In this document: in pieces, positions 36,647 through 50,463 of the stretch
Layout: every line of letters starts with the position of its first letter
Position numbering within the stretch: position 1 is the first letter of the stretch
Assembly (NCBI RefSeq): GCF_001428025.1
Contig: NZ_LMSC01000006.1
Location: 180 to 64,179, forward strand
DNA from: Phycicoccus sp. Soil748
GTDB taxonomy: Bacteria > Actinomycetota > Actinomycetes > Actinomycetales > Dermatophilaceae
Length of the DNA stretch: 64,000 bases
Direction of reading: 5' to 3'
The notes under the pieces: model-generated
What the model was told of the DNA's origin: nothing
Databases searched by the model: none
The model's input: the letters and a program-made list of their open reading frames with translations, nothing else
Translations under genes and position numbers: made by a program

Positions 36647-36676
36647 ACGGTACGCGAGCGCCATCCACAGGGTCAA
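36647..36676 (-). promoter_or_regulatory. Promoter of rpmH operon with internal DnaA-box-like sequence
   Basis: On the minus strand TTGACC (complement 36671-36676), 18-bp spacer, TACCGT (complement 36647-36652). The spacer contains CCATCCACA (36661-36669), one or two changes from a DnaA box, so DnaA could repress this promoter. The leader to rpmH is about 140 bases. Confidence 0.6.
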
Positions 36677-36807
36677 ACCAGCGGGGGGCCCGTGGCGCAG
36701 GCAGGCGCGATACCCTCCACTAGCACCGCCTCGCGGCGCCCGCACGCCGGACACGCCGCCCGATGCGAAACATTTGGCAGTTCGGGACCCGATTTTCGGG
36801 GTTTGGC

Positions 36808-36837
36808 TTGCTCCACGGCACCTCGCCTTGTTAGCGT
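36808..36837 (+). promoter_or_regulatory. Promoter of dnaA
   Basis: TTGCTC (36808-36813), 18 bp, TAGCGT (36832-36837). The expected transcription start lies just before the DnaA boxes at 36869-36889. Confidence 0.5.
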
Positions 36838-36856
36838 CCACCCTCGTCCCATTCCC

Positions 36857-36889
36857 ATACCCACAGGTTGTGGATAAGTGTGTGGACAA
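36857..36889. promoter_or_regulatory. DnaA boxes in the dnaA leader
   Basis: TGTGGATAA (36869-36877) and TGTGGACAA (36881-36889) are perfect inverted DnaA boxes 12 bp apart, with a weaker ATACCCACA at 36857-36865. Placed between the dnaA promoter and its GTG, they suggest autoregulation. Confidence 0.8.
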
Positions 36890-36950
36890 GGCACCATGAC
36901 CCTGCGACAGGGCAGCGACCGCGGACACCGTCGAAAGGGATGTGGGACCA

Positions 36951-38501
36951 GTGAGTGATGCCGATCTGGACTTTGCTCAGATCTGGCAGAACACCATCTC
37001 CACCCTCGACGCCGACGGGCTCCCCGCGCGTGAACGCGCCTTCCTCGCCCTGGCCCGCCTCTCCGGTCTCCTTGACGGCACCGCCCTGGTCAAGGTGCCC
37101 AACGACTACACCAAGGACGTCGTCGAGCAGCGGGTGCGCGACGCCGTGACCCGGGCGCTGTCCAGCCAGCTCGGCGAGCCCGTCCACCTCGCCGTGTCGG
37201 TCGACCCGTCGCTCGACGAGGACCACTACGCCGAGGACACGGTCGGCCTCGTCGAGGAGCCCCGCGGCACCGGCGGCCACGCCTTCGACGACACCGCCTT
37301 CTCGGTCGACCGCGACGGGCCGGCGCCCGTCAACCACTCGTCCGACCACCCGGGCGGCCACTCGTCGAACCACTCGGGCACGGTCCCCGCCCCCCACCTG
37401 GCGCAGCCCCCGACCGCGCCCCCGCAGCGACGTCCGCGCGACGAGGTCCCGAGCATCACCGACGAGTCGGCCACCAGGCTGAACCCGAAGTACACCTTCG
37501 ACACCTTCGTCATCGGGGCCAGCAACCGGTTCGCCCACGCGGCTGCGGTCGCGGTCGCCGAGGCGCCGGCCAAGGCGTACAACCCCCTGTTCGTCTACGG
37601 CGAGTCCGGACTGGGCAAGACCCACCTGCTGCACGCGATCGGGCACTACGCGCGCAACCTGTACCCGCACGTCAAGGTGCGCTACGTGAACTCCGAGGAG
37701 TTCACCAACGACTTCATCAACAGCATCCGCGACGACAAGGCGAGCAACTTCCAGCGCCGCTACCGCGACGTCGACGTGCTGCTCATCGACGACATCCAGT
37801 TCCTGCAGGGCAAGGTGCAGACGCAGGAGGAGTTCTTCCACACGTTCAACACCCTGCACAACGCCAACAAGCAGGTCGTGATCACCAGTGACCTGCCGCC
37901 CAAGCTGCTGTCCGGCTTCGAGGAGCGGATGCGCAGCCGGTTCGAGTGGGGCCTGCTCACCGACGTGCAGCCGCCCGACCTCGAGACCCGCATCGCCATC
38001 CTGCGCAAGAAGGCGATCCAGGAGCGGATGAGCGCCCCGGACGAGGTGCTGGAGTTCATCGCGAGCCGCATCTCGACCAACATCCGCGAGCTCGAGGGCG
38101 CGCTCATCCGCGTGACGGCCTTCGCGAGCCTCAACCGCCAGAGCGTCGACATGGGCCTGGCCGAGATCGTGCTCAAGGACCTCATCCCCAACGAGCAGGG
38201 CAGCCAGATCACCAGCGCGACGATCATGGCGCAGACGGCGGCGTACTTCGGCCTCACCATCGAGGACCTCTGCGGCACCTCCCGCTCCCGGGTGCTGGTG
38301 ACGGCCCGCCAGATCGCGATGTACCTGTGCCGTGAGCTGACCGACCTGTCGCTGCCGAAGATCGGCCAGCAGTTCGGCGGCCGTGACCACACCACGGTGA
38401 TGCACGCCGACAAGAAGATCCGCCAGCTCATGGCCGAGCGGCGTGCGATCTACAACCAGGTCACCGAGCTCACCAACCGGATCAAGCAGCAGTCCCGCTG
38501 A
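36951..38501 (+). CDS. dnaA: Chromosomal replication initiator protein DnaA
   Basis: 516 residues. Domain I (about 1-85), a long linker rich in Asp/His/Ser and Pro (about 85-165, domain II), AAA+ domain III with Walker A GESGLGKTHLL near 218 and Walker B LLIDDIQFL near 278, and domain IV with the DnaA signature GGRDHTTVMHA near 477. It binds DnaA boxes and opens oriC. The GTG at 36951 has AAAGGGA about ten bases upstream; a GTG three codons earlier is possible. Confidence 0.97.
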   Translation: MSDADLDFAQIWQNTISTLDADGLPARERAFLALARLSGLLDGTALVKVPNDYTKDVVEQRVRDAVTRALSSQLGEPVHLAVSVDPSLDEDHYAEDTVGLVEEPRGTGGHAFDDTAFSVDRDGPAPVNHSSDHPGGHSSNHSGTVPAPHLAQPPTAPPQRRPRDEVPSITDESATRLNPKYTFDTFVIGASNRFAHAAAVAVAEAPAKAYNPLFVYGESGLGKTHLLHAIGHYARNLYPHVKVRYVNSEEFTNDFINSIRDDKASNFQRRYRDVDVLLIDDIQFLQGKVQTQEEFFHTFNTLHNANKQVVITSDLPPKLLSGFEERMRSRFEWGLLTDVQPPDLETRIAILRKKAIQERMSAPDEVLEFIASRISTNIRELEGALIRVTAFASLNRQSVDMGLAEIVLKDLIPNEQGSQITSATIMAQTAAYFGLTIEDLCGTSRSRVLVTARQIAMYLCRELTDLSLPKIGQQFGGRDHTTVMHADKKIRQLMAERRAIYNQVTELTNRIKQQSR

Positions 38502-39255
38502 CCGCCGGCGCGGGCTGTGGTCAGTCGCGACGGGGTACGACCGGTGACGGCTGGTCGGCGCCGGCTCCTTGCGTCCTCGTGACGCAGACCCCCTACGCCG
38601 TTGTCCACAGGACCATCCACAGCTGTGCGTTCGCGTTCACCACTCTGTTACTCGACGGCCGCGGTGTCGGCCCGGTGCAGATTCGGACGGTACGCAGCAC
38701 GACGGGGTCCGCGGCGGGGCACGGGCCGGCGACGAATACGGACAATCGACGCACAACCCCCGTGGTCCACACCTGTGGACAACTCTGTGGGTATGTGCGC
38801 CGCGTCCACCGCCATCCCTCGAACGGATGATCTTTCTGCACACCCGTGGACAACCTGTGGACAACCCGTGCACGACACCCCGTCAGGGTGGGGACGAGCT
38901 CGGCGTGTCGTGTGGAGCGCCTGTGGGCGCCCAGGCGCCGTCCACAGCGCGACGGGACGCTTCCCACGGCTCCTCCCCGCGTCGTGCACAGCCCTCCGAG
39001 TCCGCTGACCTGCACCGATGCGCGTGGTCCACAGGATCCACACCCCCTACAACGATGACTACCCCTCTCAACTCATGGATCCAGCCCCGAGGACCAACCC
39101 TGCCGACAGCCCTGCCTGAATGACAGGAAATGACAGGCCGAGCAATCCGACGATCCGGGTTGGCCGCACCCACACCGGGCACTAGGGTCAGTCCGCAATC
39201 ACATTTGTGGGGTTCGAGGACGCGGCACGGCCGCACGCGAAGGGCAGGTACGACG
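38502..39255. other. Origin of replication, oriC (dnaA-dnaN intergenic region)
   Basis: No gene in 754 bp. At least nine DnaA-box-like 9-mers are visible: TTGTCCACA 38601, CCATCCACA 38613, TGGTCCACA 38763, TGTGGACAA 38774, CGTGGACAA 38845, TGTGGACAA 38856, CCGTCCACA 38938, TGGTCCACA 39025 and GGATCCACA 39034 (start positions). Two are exact inverted matches and one an exact direct match; several occur as close pairs 11-12 bp apart. No strongly AT-rich unwinding tract stands out, usual for high-GC actinobacteria. Confidence 0.92.
39160..39188 (+). promoter_or_regulatory. Promoter of dnaN
   Basis: TTGGCC (39160-39165), 17 bp, TAGGGT (39183-39188). Start codon about 60 bases beyond the expected transcription start. 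Confidence 0.55.
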
Positions 39256-40389
39256 GTGAAGTTCCGGGTCGAACGTGAGGTCCTCGCCGACGCCGTGACC
39301 TGGGTGGCCCGTGGGCTGCCGGCACGTCCTCCGGTTCCCGTGCTGGCCGGAGTGCTCATCGTCGCCGACGAGGAGGGCACGCTGACCCTGTCGGCGTTCG
39401 ACTACGAGGTCTCGGCCAAGATCACCGTCGCGGCCGACGTCGCCGAGGGCGGCACCGTCCTGGTGCTGGGTCGCCTGCTCGCCGACATCTCCCGCAACCT
39501 GCCCAACAAGCCGGTCGACGTCGCCACCGACGGCAACAAGGTCGCGGTCACCTGCGGGTCCTCGCGCTTCAGCCTCATGCAGATGCCGGCCGACGACTAC
39601 CCCACGCTGCCCACCTCGCCCACCGCGACCGGCCACGTCGACGGTGCCCTGTTCACCCAGGCCGTCGCCCAGGTCTCCATCGCCGCCGACCGCGGCGACA
39701 CCCTGCCGATCCTCACCGGCGTCCGGGTCGAGATCAACGGTGACACGATGACCCTCCTCGCGACCGACCGCTACCGCCTGGCGATGCGCGAGCTCAACTG
39801 GAACCCCAACGCCACCGACGCCACCCACCTGGCGCTGGTCCCGGCCCGCACGCTGTCCGAGACCGCCAAGGCGCTCGGCGCCTCCGGCTCGATCGAGATC
39901 GCCCTCGGCTCGTCGGCCGGTGGTGACGGGCTCGTCGGCTTCGAGGCCGGCCAGCGCCGCACCACGACCCGGCTGCTCGACGGCGAGTACCCCAAGGTCA
40001 CCTCGATCTTCCCCACCAGCGTCGACACCGAGGCGGTCATCAAGACCTCCGAGCTGGTCGAGGCGGTCAAGCGCGTGGCCCTGGTGGCCGAGCGCAACAC
40101 CCCGGTGCGCCTGCGGTTCACCGACGGCCAGGTCGCGATCGAGGCCGGCACCGGCGACGACGCCCAGGCGTCCGAGGCCGTCGAGTCGACCCTCACCGGG
40201 CCCGAGATCGAGATCGCGTTCAACCCCCAGTTCCTCCTCGACGGCCTCGGCGCCGTCGGCACCGAGTACTCGCGGCTGTCGTTCACCCAGCCCTCCCGGC
40301 CGGCCGTGCTCTCGGGCCAGGCCGAGCAGGACGGCGAGGCCGACACCTCCTACCGCTACGTGCTCATGCCGGTTCGCTTCGCGAGCTGA
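39256..40389 (+). CDS. dnaN: DNA polymerase III sliding clamp, beta subunit
   Basis: 377 residues from GTG 39256, with AGG upstream. Three repeated clamp domains of about 120 residues; conserved LTGVRVEI, ATDRYRLAMRE and the C-terminal YVLMPVR are present. The dimer ring tethers polymerase III to DNA. The longer upstream frame has no conserved sequence and overlaps the origin. Confidence 0.97.
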   Translation: MKFRVEREVLADAVTWVARGLPARPPVPVLAGVLIVADEEGTLTLSAFDYEVSAKITVAADVAEGGTVLVLGRLLADISRNLPNKPVDVATDGNKVAVTCGSSRFSLMQMPADDYPTLPTSPTATGHVDGALFTQAVAQVSIAADRGDTLPILTGVRVEINGDTMTLLATDRYRLAMRELNWNPNATDATHLALVPARTLSETAKALGASGSIEIALGSSAGGDGLVGFEAGQRRTTTRLLDGEYPKVTSIFPTSVDTEAVIKTSELVEAVKRVALVAERNTPVRLRFTDGQVAIEAGTGDDAQASEAVESTLTGPEIEIAFNPQFLLDGLGAVGTEYSRLSFTQPSRPAVLSGQAEQDGEADTSYRYVLMPVRFAS

Positions 40390-40514
40390 CCACAGCCGGG
40401 CGTAGCCTGAGCCTGCGCCCGGCGCGGTCTGCCGCGCGCAGGGTTGTCGTCGCGGTGATGCCGGACGGCCCCGGCCCACCCCCTGCGGGATCCCCCTACG
40501 AAAGGCGTCGTCAC

Positions 40515-41609
40515 ATGCAGCTCGGTCTGATCGGCCTCGGCAAGATGGGCGGCAACATGCGCGAGCGCATCCGCCGCGCGGGCCACGAGGTGGTGGGCTT
40601 CGACAACAACCCCGCCGTCTCCGACGTCAAGACCCTCGCCGCGCTGGTCAAGAAGCTCGACGCCCCCCGGACCGTCTGGGTCATGGTCCCCTCGGGCCAG
40701 CCGACGCGCGCCACGGTGGCCAAGCTGGCCGAGCTCCTCGACAAGGGCGACATGGTGATCGACGGCGGCAACAGCCGCTTCACCGACGACTTCGAGAACG
40801 AGGCGCTGCTCAGGACCAAGGGCATCGGCTACCTCGACTGCGGTGTCAGCGGCGGCATCTGGGGCCTGGAGAACGGCTACGGCCTCATGGTCGGCGGGTC
40901 CGCGGCCAACGTGAAGAAGGCCATGCCGATCTTCGACGCGCTGCGCCCCGAGGGTCCGCGCGAGGAGGGCTTCGTCCACGCGGGCAAGGTCGGCGCCGGC
41001 CACTACACGAAGATGGTCCACAACGGCATCGAGTACGGCCTCATGGCGGCCTACGCCGAGGGGTACGAGCTGCTCGAGGCCAAGGACATCGTCACCGACG
41101 TGCCGGGTGCGTTCAAGGCCTGGACCCGCGGCACCGTCGTGCGCTCCTGGCTGCTCGACCTGCTGGTCGACGCGCTGGAGAAGAACCCGCACCTCGAGGA
41201 CGTCTCCGGCTACACCGTCGACTCTGGTGAGGGCCGCTGGACGGTCGAGGAGGCCATCGCCAACTCGGTGCCCATGCCCGTCATCTCGGCGTCGCTGTTC
41301 TCCCGGTTCGCCTCGCGCCAGCAGGAGTCCCCCACGATGCAGGCTGTGGCCGCGCTGCGTGGGGGGTTCGGCGGCCACCAGGTGATGTCGGTCGCCGAGG
41401 GCGAGAAGCTGCGCGCCGAGGGTGCCCCCAAGCACGAGAAGGCAGTGGCCGCCAAGGTCACGCCCAAGGAGAAGCCCACCAAGAGCGCGGCGAAGGCTGC
41501 CGCCAAGGGTCGCAAGGCCGCTGCGGCCGGTCCGTCCTCCGGCAGCGGCTCCACCGGTGGCTCGGGCGCGACCTCGGGGTCGGGGTCGACCCGCAAGCGC
41601 GCGAAGTGA
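40515..41609 (+). CDS. gnd: 6-phosphogluconate dehydrogenase, decarboxylating, short GndA type
   Basis: 364 residues from ATG 40515, preceded by GAAAGG. NAD(P)-binding GLIGLGKMGGNM at the N-terminus, substrate-binding CGVSGGIWGL, the catalytic segment GHYTKMVHNGIEYG and a short C-terminal helical domain fit the short GndA class (about 300 residues). The last 60 residues are a low-complexity tail: Lys/Ala-rich followed by Ser/Gly-rich and a basic end, not needed for the fold. It oxidises 6-phosphogluconate to ribulose-5-phosphate. A TAGCCT box (40403-40408) may be its -10. The dnaN-gnd-recF order is typical. Confidence 0.94.
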   Translation: MQLGLIGLGKMGGNMRERIRRAGHEVVGFDNNPAVSDVKTLAALVKKLDAPRTVWVMVPSGQPTRATVAKLAELLDKGDMVIDGGNSRFTDDFENEALLRTKGIGYLDCGVSGGIWGLENGYGLMVGGSAANVKKAMPIFDALRPEGPREEGFVHAGKVGAGHYTKMVHNGIEYGLMAAYAEGYELLEAKDIVTDVPGAFKAWTRGTVVRSWLLDLLVDALEKNPHLEDVSGYTVDSGEGRWTVEEAIANSVPMPVISASLFSRFASRQQESPTMQAVAALRGGFGGHQVMSVAEGEKLRAEGAPKHEKAVAAKVTPKEKPTKSAAKAAAKGRKAAAAGPSSGSGSTGGSGATSGSGSTRKRAK

Positions 41610-41644
41610 CCGCCGGCCCCGGCGCCGGCTGAACGGCAGGGTCA

Positions 41645-42841
41645 GTGCACGTCCGTCACCTGACCGTCTCCGACTTCCGCAGCTACCCGGCGGCCGAGCT
41701 GCCGCTCGAGCCCGGGGTGACGACGCTGGTCGGGCTCAACGGCCAGGGCAAGACCAACCTCGTCGAGGCGATCGGCTACCTCGCCACGCTCTCGAGCCAC
41801 CGGGTCGCCACCGACCAGCCGCTGGTGCGGTTCGGGGCCGAGCAGGCGGTGATCCGGGGCGCGGTGGTGCGCGACGGCCGCGAGACCCTGGTCGAGCTCG
41901 AGATCAACCCCGGCCGGGCCAACCGGGCCAGGCTGGGCCGGGCACCGGCCGGGCGGCCCCGCGACGTGCTCGGCACCCTGCGGACCGTCCTCTTCGCTCC
42001 CGAGGACCTGGCCCTGGTCAAGGGCGACCCCTCCGAGCGCCGCAAGTTCCTCGACGACCTGCTCGTGTCGAGACAACCGCGGTGGGCCAGCGTGCGCGGC
42101 GACTACGACAAGGTCCTCAAGCAGCGCAACGCCCTGCTCAAGTCGGCCGCGCCCGTGCTCCGCCGTGGCCAGCGGCGCACCCCGCGTCCGGGCGACGGGC
42201 CGGTCGAGGACGCCCGCGCCTCGGCGCTGCACACCCTCGACATCTGGAACGAGCACCTCGCCTCCGTCGGGTCGCAGCTGCTCTACGCGCGGCTGCGGCT
42301 GCTGCGTGACCTCGGGCCCTACCTCGCCAAGGCGTATGACGAGGTCAGCGCCGGGCAGTCCGACGCGCGGGTGTCCTACAAGAGCTCGCTGCGCGAGGCG
42401 GCGTCCGCGTCCATCGCCGCTGGTGAGGTGCCGGACATCGACCAGCTCCGGACCGAGATCCTGGCCACCCTCGCCGAGCTGCGTGACCGCGAGGTCGAGC
42501 GCGGCATGTCGCTGGCCGGTCCCCACCGCGACGACCTCGTGCTGTCCCTCGGCGACCTGCCGGCCAAGGGCTATGCCAGCCACGGCGAGAGCTGGTCGTT
42601 CGCGCTGGGACTCAAGCTCGCGGCATACCAGCTGCTGCGGCACGACCTCGGCGACGACCCCGTGCTCATCCTCGACGACGTCTTCGCCGAGCTCGACTCG
42701 GGCCGCCGCGAGCGGCTCGCCGCGATGGTGGCCGACTGCGACCAGGTCCTCATCACCGCGGCGGTCGACGCCGACGTGCCGACCACGCTGACCGGGCGCA
42801 CGTATGCCGTGAGCCTGGGTGAGGTGGCGCTGCGTGGCTGA
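41645..42841 (+). CDS. recF: DNA replication/repair protein RecF
   Basis: 398 residues. SMC-like ABC ATPase: Walker [18 protein letters not shown], signature region around [14 protein letters not shown] and Walker [16 protein letters not shown] near 340. RecF guides RecA loading at stalled forks and gaps with RecOR. GTG start at 41645; the ribosome binding site is weak (AGGG about four bases upstream). Confidence 0.96.
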   Translation: MHVRHLTVSDFRSYPAAELPLEPGVTTLVGLNGQGKTNLVEAIGYLATLSSHRVATDQPLVRFGAEQAVIRGAVVRDGRETLVELEINPGRANRARLGRAPAGRPRDVLGTLRTVLFAPEDLALVKGDPSERRKFLDDLLVSRQPRWASVRGDYDKVLKQRNALLKSAAPVLRRGQRRTPRPGDGPVEDARASALHTLDIWNEHLASVGSQLLYARLRLLRDLGPYLAKAYDEVSAGQSDARVSYKSSLREAASASIAAGEVPDIDQLRTEILATLAELRDREVERGMSLAGPHRDDLVLSLGDLPAKGYASHGESWSFALGLKLAAYQLLRHDLGDDPVLILDDVFAELDSGRRERLAAMVADCDQVLITAAVDADVPTTLTGRTYAVSLGEVALRG

Positions 42842-43457
42842 CGAGCGCGACGAGGGTGCCGAGGCCGGGCTCCCCAGCGACGAGGAGGGCGCCACCGACG
42901 ACACGTCCGAGGACTCGTCCGCGCTCTCGCCGGGGGGATCGCCGGACGTCTCGGTCGACGAGCTGGTGGCTGCGGCGGAGGACGCGGCGGCTGCCGCGCT
43001 GCAGAGGGCGCGGGCCGCTGCGGGCGAGAAGGGGCTGCGCCCGGGCCTGAAGCCGATGCGCCGGCGACGGCCGGGTGAGCCGGCGAAGGTCCGCCGCGAC
43101 GGCCGTGACCCGCTGCTGCTCGGCGACCAGCTCGACCGGCTGCTCAGCGACCGCGGCTGGAAGGTCGACGTCGCGGTCGGCTCGGTCATGGGCCGGTGGG
43201 CGCAGATCGTCGGTGACGAGGTGGCCCAGCACTGCACGCCGGTGACGTTCGAGCTCGGGGTGCTGACCGTGCGGGCGGACTCCACCGCCTGGACCACGCA
43301 GCTGCGCCTGCTGGAGGCCTCGATCATGGGCCGCCTGGAGAACGAGGTGGGCAAGGGCACCGTCGCTTCGCTCAAGATCGTCGGACCGAGCGCGCCCTCG
43401 TGGTCCAAGGGCCCGCGGCGCAGCCAGGGCCCCGGCCCGCGCGACACCTACGGCTGA
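42834..43457 (+). CDS. DUF721 (DciA-like) family protein
   Basis: 207 residues from GTG 42834, overlapping the end of recF by eight bases, with GAGG nine bases upstream. The N-terminal half is acidic then Arg-rich ([10 protein letters not shown]); residues about 95-185 are the DUF721 domain ([27 protein letters not shown]). DciA-type proteins load the replicative helicase in bacteria lacking DnaC, which suits the replication neighbourhood. It corresponds to Rv0004. Confidence 0.9.
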   Translation: MADERDEGAEAGLPSDEEGATDDTSEDSSALSPGGSPDVSVDELVAAAEDAAAAALQRARAAAGEKGLRPGLKPMRRRRPGEPAKVRRDGRDPLLLGDQLDRLLSDRGWKVDVAVGSVMGRWAQIVGDEVAQHCTPVTFELGVLTVRADSTAWTTQLRLLEASIMGRLENEVGKGTVASLKIVGPSAPSWSKGPRRSQGPGPRDTYG

Positions 43458-43476
43458 CCGGCTGCCGGTGAGCAGT

Positions 43477-43509
43477 CGGCCGGTGCCGACCGGCCGCTGT
43501 CCCTAGGAT
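43477..43509 (+). promoter_or_regulatory. Hairpin after DUF721 gene and -10 of the thioesterase gene
   Basis: An 8-bp stem with 4-base loop (43477-43496) follows the DUF721 stop and may end the recF transcript. TAGGAT (43504-43509) lies six bases before the next ATG, so that gene is probably leaderless. Confidence 0.5.
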
Positions 43510-43515
43510 CGAGGG

Positions 43516-43965
43516 ATGACGGCCGACGACGACCGCTCGCTGACCCGCGACCACTTCGACCACGTGGTCCGCGTGACCACGCGGTGGTCGGACAACGACA
43601 TGTACGGCCACCTCAACAACGCCGTCTACTACGAGCTGTTCGACTCGGCCATCAACGGCTGGCTCATCAGCGGGGCCCAGGTCGACGTCCTGGCGCTGCC
43701 GGAGCTGGGGGTCGTCGCCGAGTCGGGCTGCCGCTTCTTCCGCGAGCTGGAGTACCCGCACGCGCTGGACGTCGGGGTGCGCGTCGAACGGCTGGGCCGC
43801 AGCAGCATCACCTACGCACTGGGCCTGTTCGGTGCCGACACCGAGCAGGTGGCGGCCCTCGGGCACTGGGTCCACGTCTACATCGACCGCACGACCCGCG
43901 GGACGGTCCCGATCCCGACCGCGGTGCGTGAGCTGCTCGAGGACGCCGTGCAGGACCGCGGGTGA
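43516..43965 (+). CDS. Hotdog-fold acyl-CoA thioesterase (4HBT type)
   Basis: 149 residues. The 4-hydroxybenzoyl-CoA thioesterase-like motif WSDNDMYGHLNN (24-35) contains the catalytic Asp and the Gly-His-x-Asn-Asn turn; the rest follows a single hotdog fold. It should hydrolyse a small or medium acyl-CoA in the cytosol. First gene of a three-gene unit with an alcohol dehydrogenase and an emfourin-like protein, inserted between DUF721 and gyrB. Substrate unknown. Confidence 0.9.
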   Translation: MTADDDRSLTRDHFDHVVRVTTRWSDNDMYGHLNNAVYYELFDSAINGWLISGAQVDVLALPELGVVAESGCRFFRELEYPHALDVGVRVERLGRSSITYALGLFGADTEQVAALGHWVHVYIDRTTRGTVPIPTAVRELLEDAVQDRG

Positions 43966-45065
43966 GGATCACCGGTGCCGTCCTCGAGGAGGTCGGCCGG
44001 CCCGGGCCCTGGGCGACCACCCGCCCGCTCACGGTGGGTGGGCTCGACCTCGCGAAGCCCGGTCCGGGTGAGGTCCTCGTGGCCGTCGAGGCGGCCGGGG
44101 TGTGCCACTCCGACCTCTCGGTGGTCGACGGCAACCGGCCGCGCCCCGTCCCGATGCTGCTCGGCCACGAGGCGGCCGGCCGGGTGCTCGAGCTCGGCCC
44201 GGGGGTCACCGACCTGGCCCCGGGCAGTCGCGTGGTCATGACCTTCCTGCCCCGGTGCGGCGAGTGCGCGAACTGCGCCACGGGCGGCCGGGTGCCCTGC
44301 GTCGCCGGCTCGGCGAGCAACTCCGCGGGCGAGCTGCTCGGCGGCGGCCGACGCCTCTCCCGGGACGGCTCCCCCGTGCACCACCACCTCGGCGTGTCCG
44401 GGTTCGCCACCCACGCGGTGGTCGACACGCGTTCGGTCGTGGCCGTGCCCGACGACGTCCCCCCGGACGTCGCGGCCGTGCTCGGCTGCGCCGTGCTCAC
44501 CGGCGGTGGCGCCCTGCTCAACGCCGCTCCCCCGGCACCCGGGGAGTCCGTGCTGGTCGTGGGGCTCGGCGGCGTGGGTATGGCGGCGCTGCTCACCGCC
44601 GTTGCACTGGGCACGGGTCCGGTGACCGCCGTCGACGGTGTCGCCGCCAAGCGTGAGCTCGCCCTGGAGCTCGGGGCCGCGCAGGCGCTCGACCCCGCAC
44701 AGCTCGCCGCCACCGGCCTGCGGGCCGAGGTCGTCGTCGAGGCGGCCGGCAGCGCGCCTGCCTTCGAGGCGGCCCTCGCGGCGACGGCCCCGGGTGGTCG
44801 CACGGTGACGGTGGGGCTGCCGCACCCCGACGCCCGCGCCAGCGTCTCGCCGCTGCAGCTCGTCGCCGAGGCCCGGACGGTCATCGGCAGCTACCTCGGG
44901 TCGGCCGTGCCGGCGCGCGACATCCCCGTCCTGGCGCAGTGGTGGCGCGAGGGGCGGCTCCCGGTCGAGGCGCTGGTCTCCTCGCGCATCGCCCTGGACG
45001 ACCTCAACCACGCGATGGACGAGCTGGCTGCCGGCCGCGCCGTACGCCAGGTCGTCGAGCTGTGA
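43962..45065 (+). CDS. Zinc-dependent medium-chain alcohol dehydrogenase
   Basis: 367 residues. Catalytic zinc ligands lie in AGVCHSDL and GHEAAGRV, the structural zinc loop is CGECANC followed by a fourth Cys eight residues on, and the Rossmann motif GLGGVGMAA binds NAD(P). The GTG start overlaps the thioesterase stop by GTGA (43962-43965), so the two are co-translated. It oxidises an alcohol or reduces an aldehyde; the combination with a thioesterase suggests a small carbon-chain pathway but no substrate can be named. Confidence 0.93.
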   Translation: MRITGAVLEEVGRPGPWATTRPLTVGGLDLAKPGPGEVLVAVEAAGVCHSDLSVVDGNRPRPVPMLLGHEAAGRVLELGPGVTDLAPGSRVVMTFLPRCGECANCATGGRVPCVAGSASNSAGELLGGGRRLSRDGSPVHHHLGVSGFATHAVVDTRSVVAVPDDVPPDVAAVLGCAVLTGGGALLNAAPPAPGESVLVVGLGGVGMAALLTAVALGTGPVTAVDGVAAKRELALELGAAQALDPAQLAATGLRAEVVVEAAGSAPAFEAALAATAPGGRTVTVGLPHPDARASVSPLQLVAEARTVIGSYLGSAVPARDIPVLAQWWREGRLPVEALVSSRIALDDLNHAMDELAAGRAVRQVVEL

Positions 45066-45370
45066 CGCGGGAGGTGGGTGGCTCTGCCGGCCTGCGCCTC
45101 CGCCTGCGGCGCACCGGTGGCCTGGCTGGCGCACCCCTGACCAGGACCCTTGACGTGGGCGAGCTGCCCGACAGTGACGCCGAGCAGTGGTGCGCGATCC
45201 TGGCCGGCGACGGTCCGCGCGGGCTGGAGCCGGTCGTCCCGGGGCGCACCGTCCCGGACTCGTACGCCTACCACCTGGCCTCCCCACCCGAGGGCGAGGA
45301 GGTCACCCTCGCCGAGCACGACCTGTCCGGGCCGGTGCGCGACCTGTTCGAGCGGACCCTCTCGGAGTGA
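45062..45370 (+). CDS. Emfourin-like (protealysin inhibitor) small protein
   Basis: 102 residues; GTG start overlaps the dehydrogenase stop by GTGA (45062-45065). The pattern LRRTGGLAG, a strand with DVGELPDSDAEQW, then PDSYAYHL and LAEHDLSGPVRDLFERTL fits the emfourin family, first known as an inhibitor encoded beside the M4 metalloprotease protealysin. No M4 protease gene occurs in this window. Cytosolic, no signal peptide. Identification is by pattern recognition. Confidence 0.75.
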   Translation: MTREVGGSAGLRLRLRRTGGLAGAPLTRTLDVGELPDSDAEQWCAILAGDGPRGLEPVVPGRTVPDSYAYHLASPPEGEEVTLAEHDLSGPVRDLFERTLSE

Positions 45371-45509
45371 GCGCCCCAGACCCGGTCGCCAAACGCGAGA
45401 ATCCGGCGCTGAGGGGCGGGGTGACGTATGGGGAGTCGGACAGGGGGACTTTTTTGGCTCGAATCCCGGCTCACGGGCCTCCAGAGGGCTGCCTGACACC
45501 GCTGACCGG

Positions 45510-45515
45510 TAGACT
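45510..45515 (+). promoter_or_regulatory. -10 box of gyrB
   Basis: TAGACT about 110 bases upstream of the gyrB GTG; no good -35 at the right distance. The 257-bp gap between the emfourin-like gene and gyrB holds no gene that I can support. Confidence 0.4.
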
Positions 45516-45519
45516 GTGA

Positions 45520-47730
<2,211 letters not shown>

Positions 47731-47749
47731 GTACGAGGCAAGGCCGGCA

Positions 47750-47765
47750 GGTTTCACGTGGAACC
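47750..47765. other. parS-like site between gyrB and gyrA
   Basis: GGTTTCACGTGGAACC, one base from the 14-bp parS core and itself nearly palindromic. About 11 kb from the dnaA-dnaN origin, within the usual parS zone. Confidence 0.75.
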
Positions 47766-47835
47766 CGGCCAGAGCCACACCTCCGAATCGTTGAAGTGCT
47801 GATCTTCTGAAGTGCATTGAGGGACAAGGGAATTC

Positions 47836-50459
<2,624 letters not shown>

Positions 50460-50463
<4 letters not shown>

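Noticed and set aside
45444..45454. Run of six T before gyrB as a terminator
   Set aside because: No stem precedes the T run.
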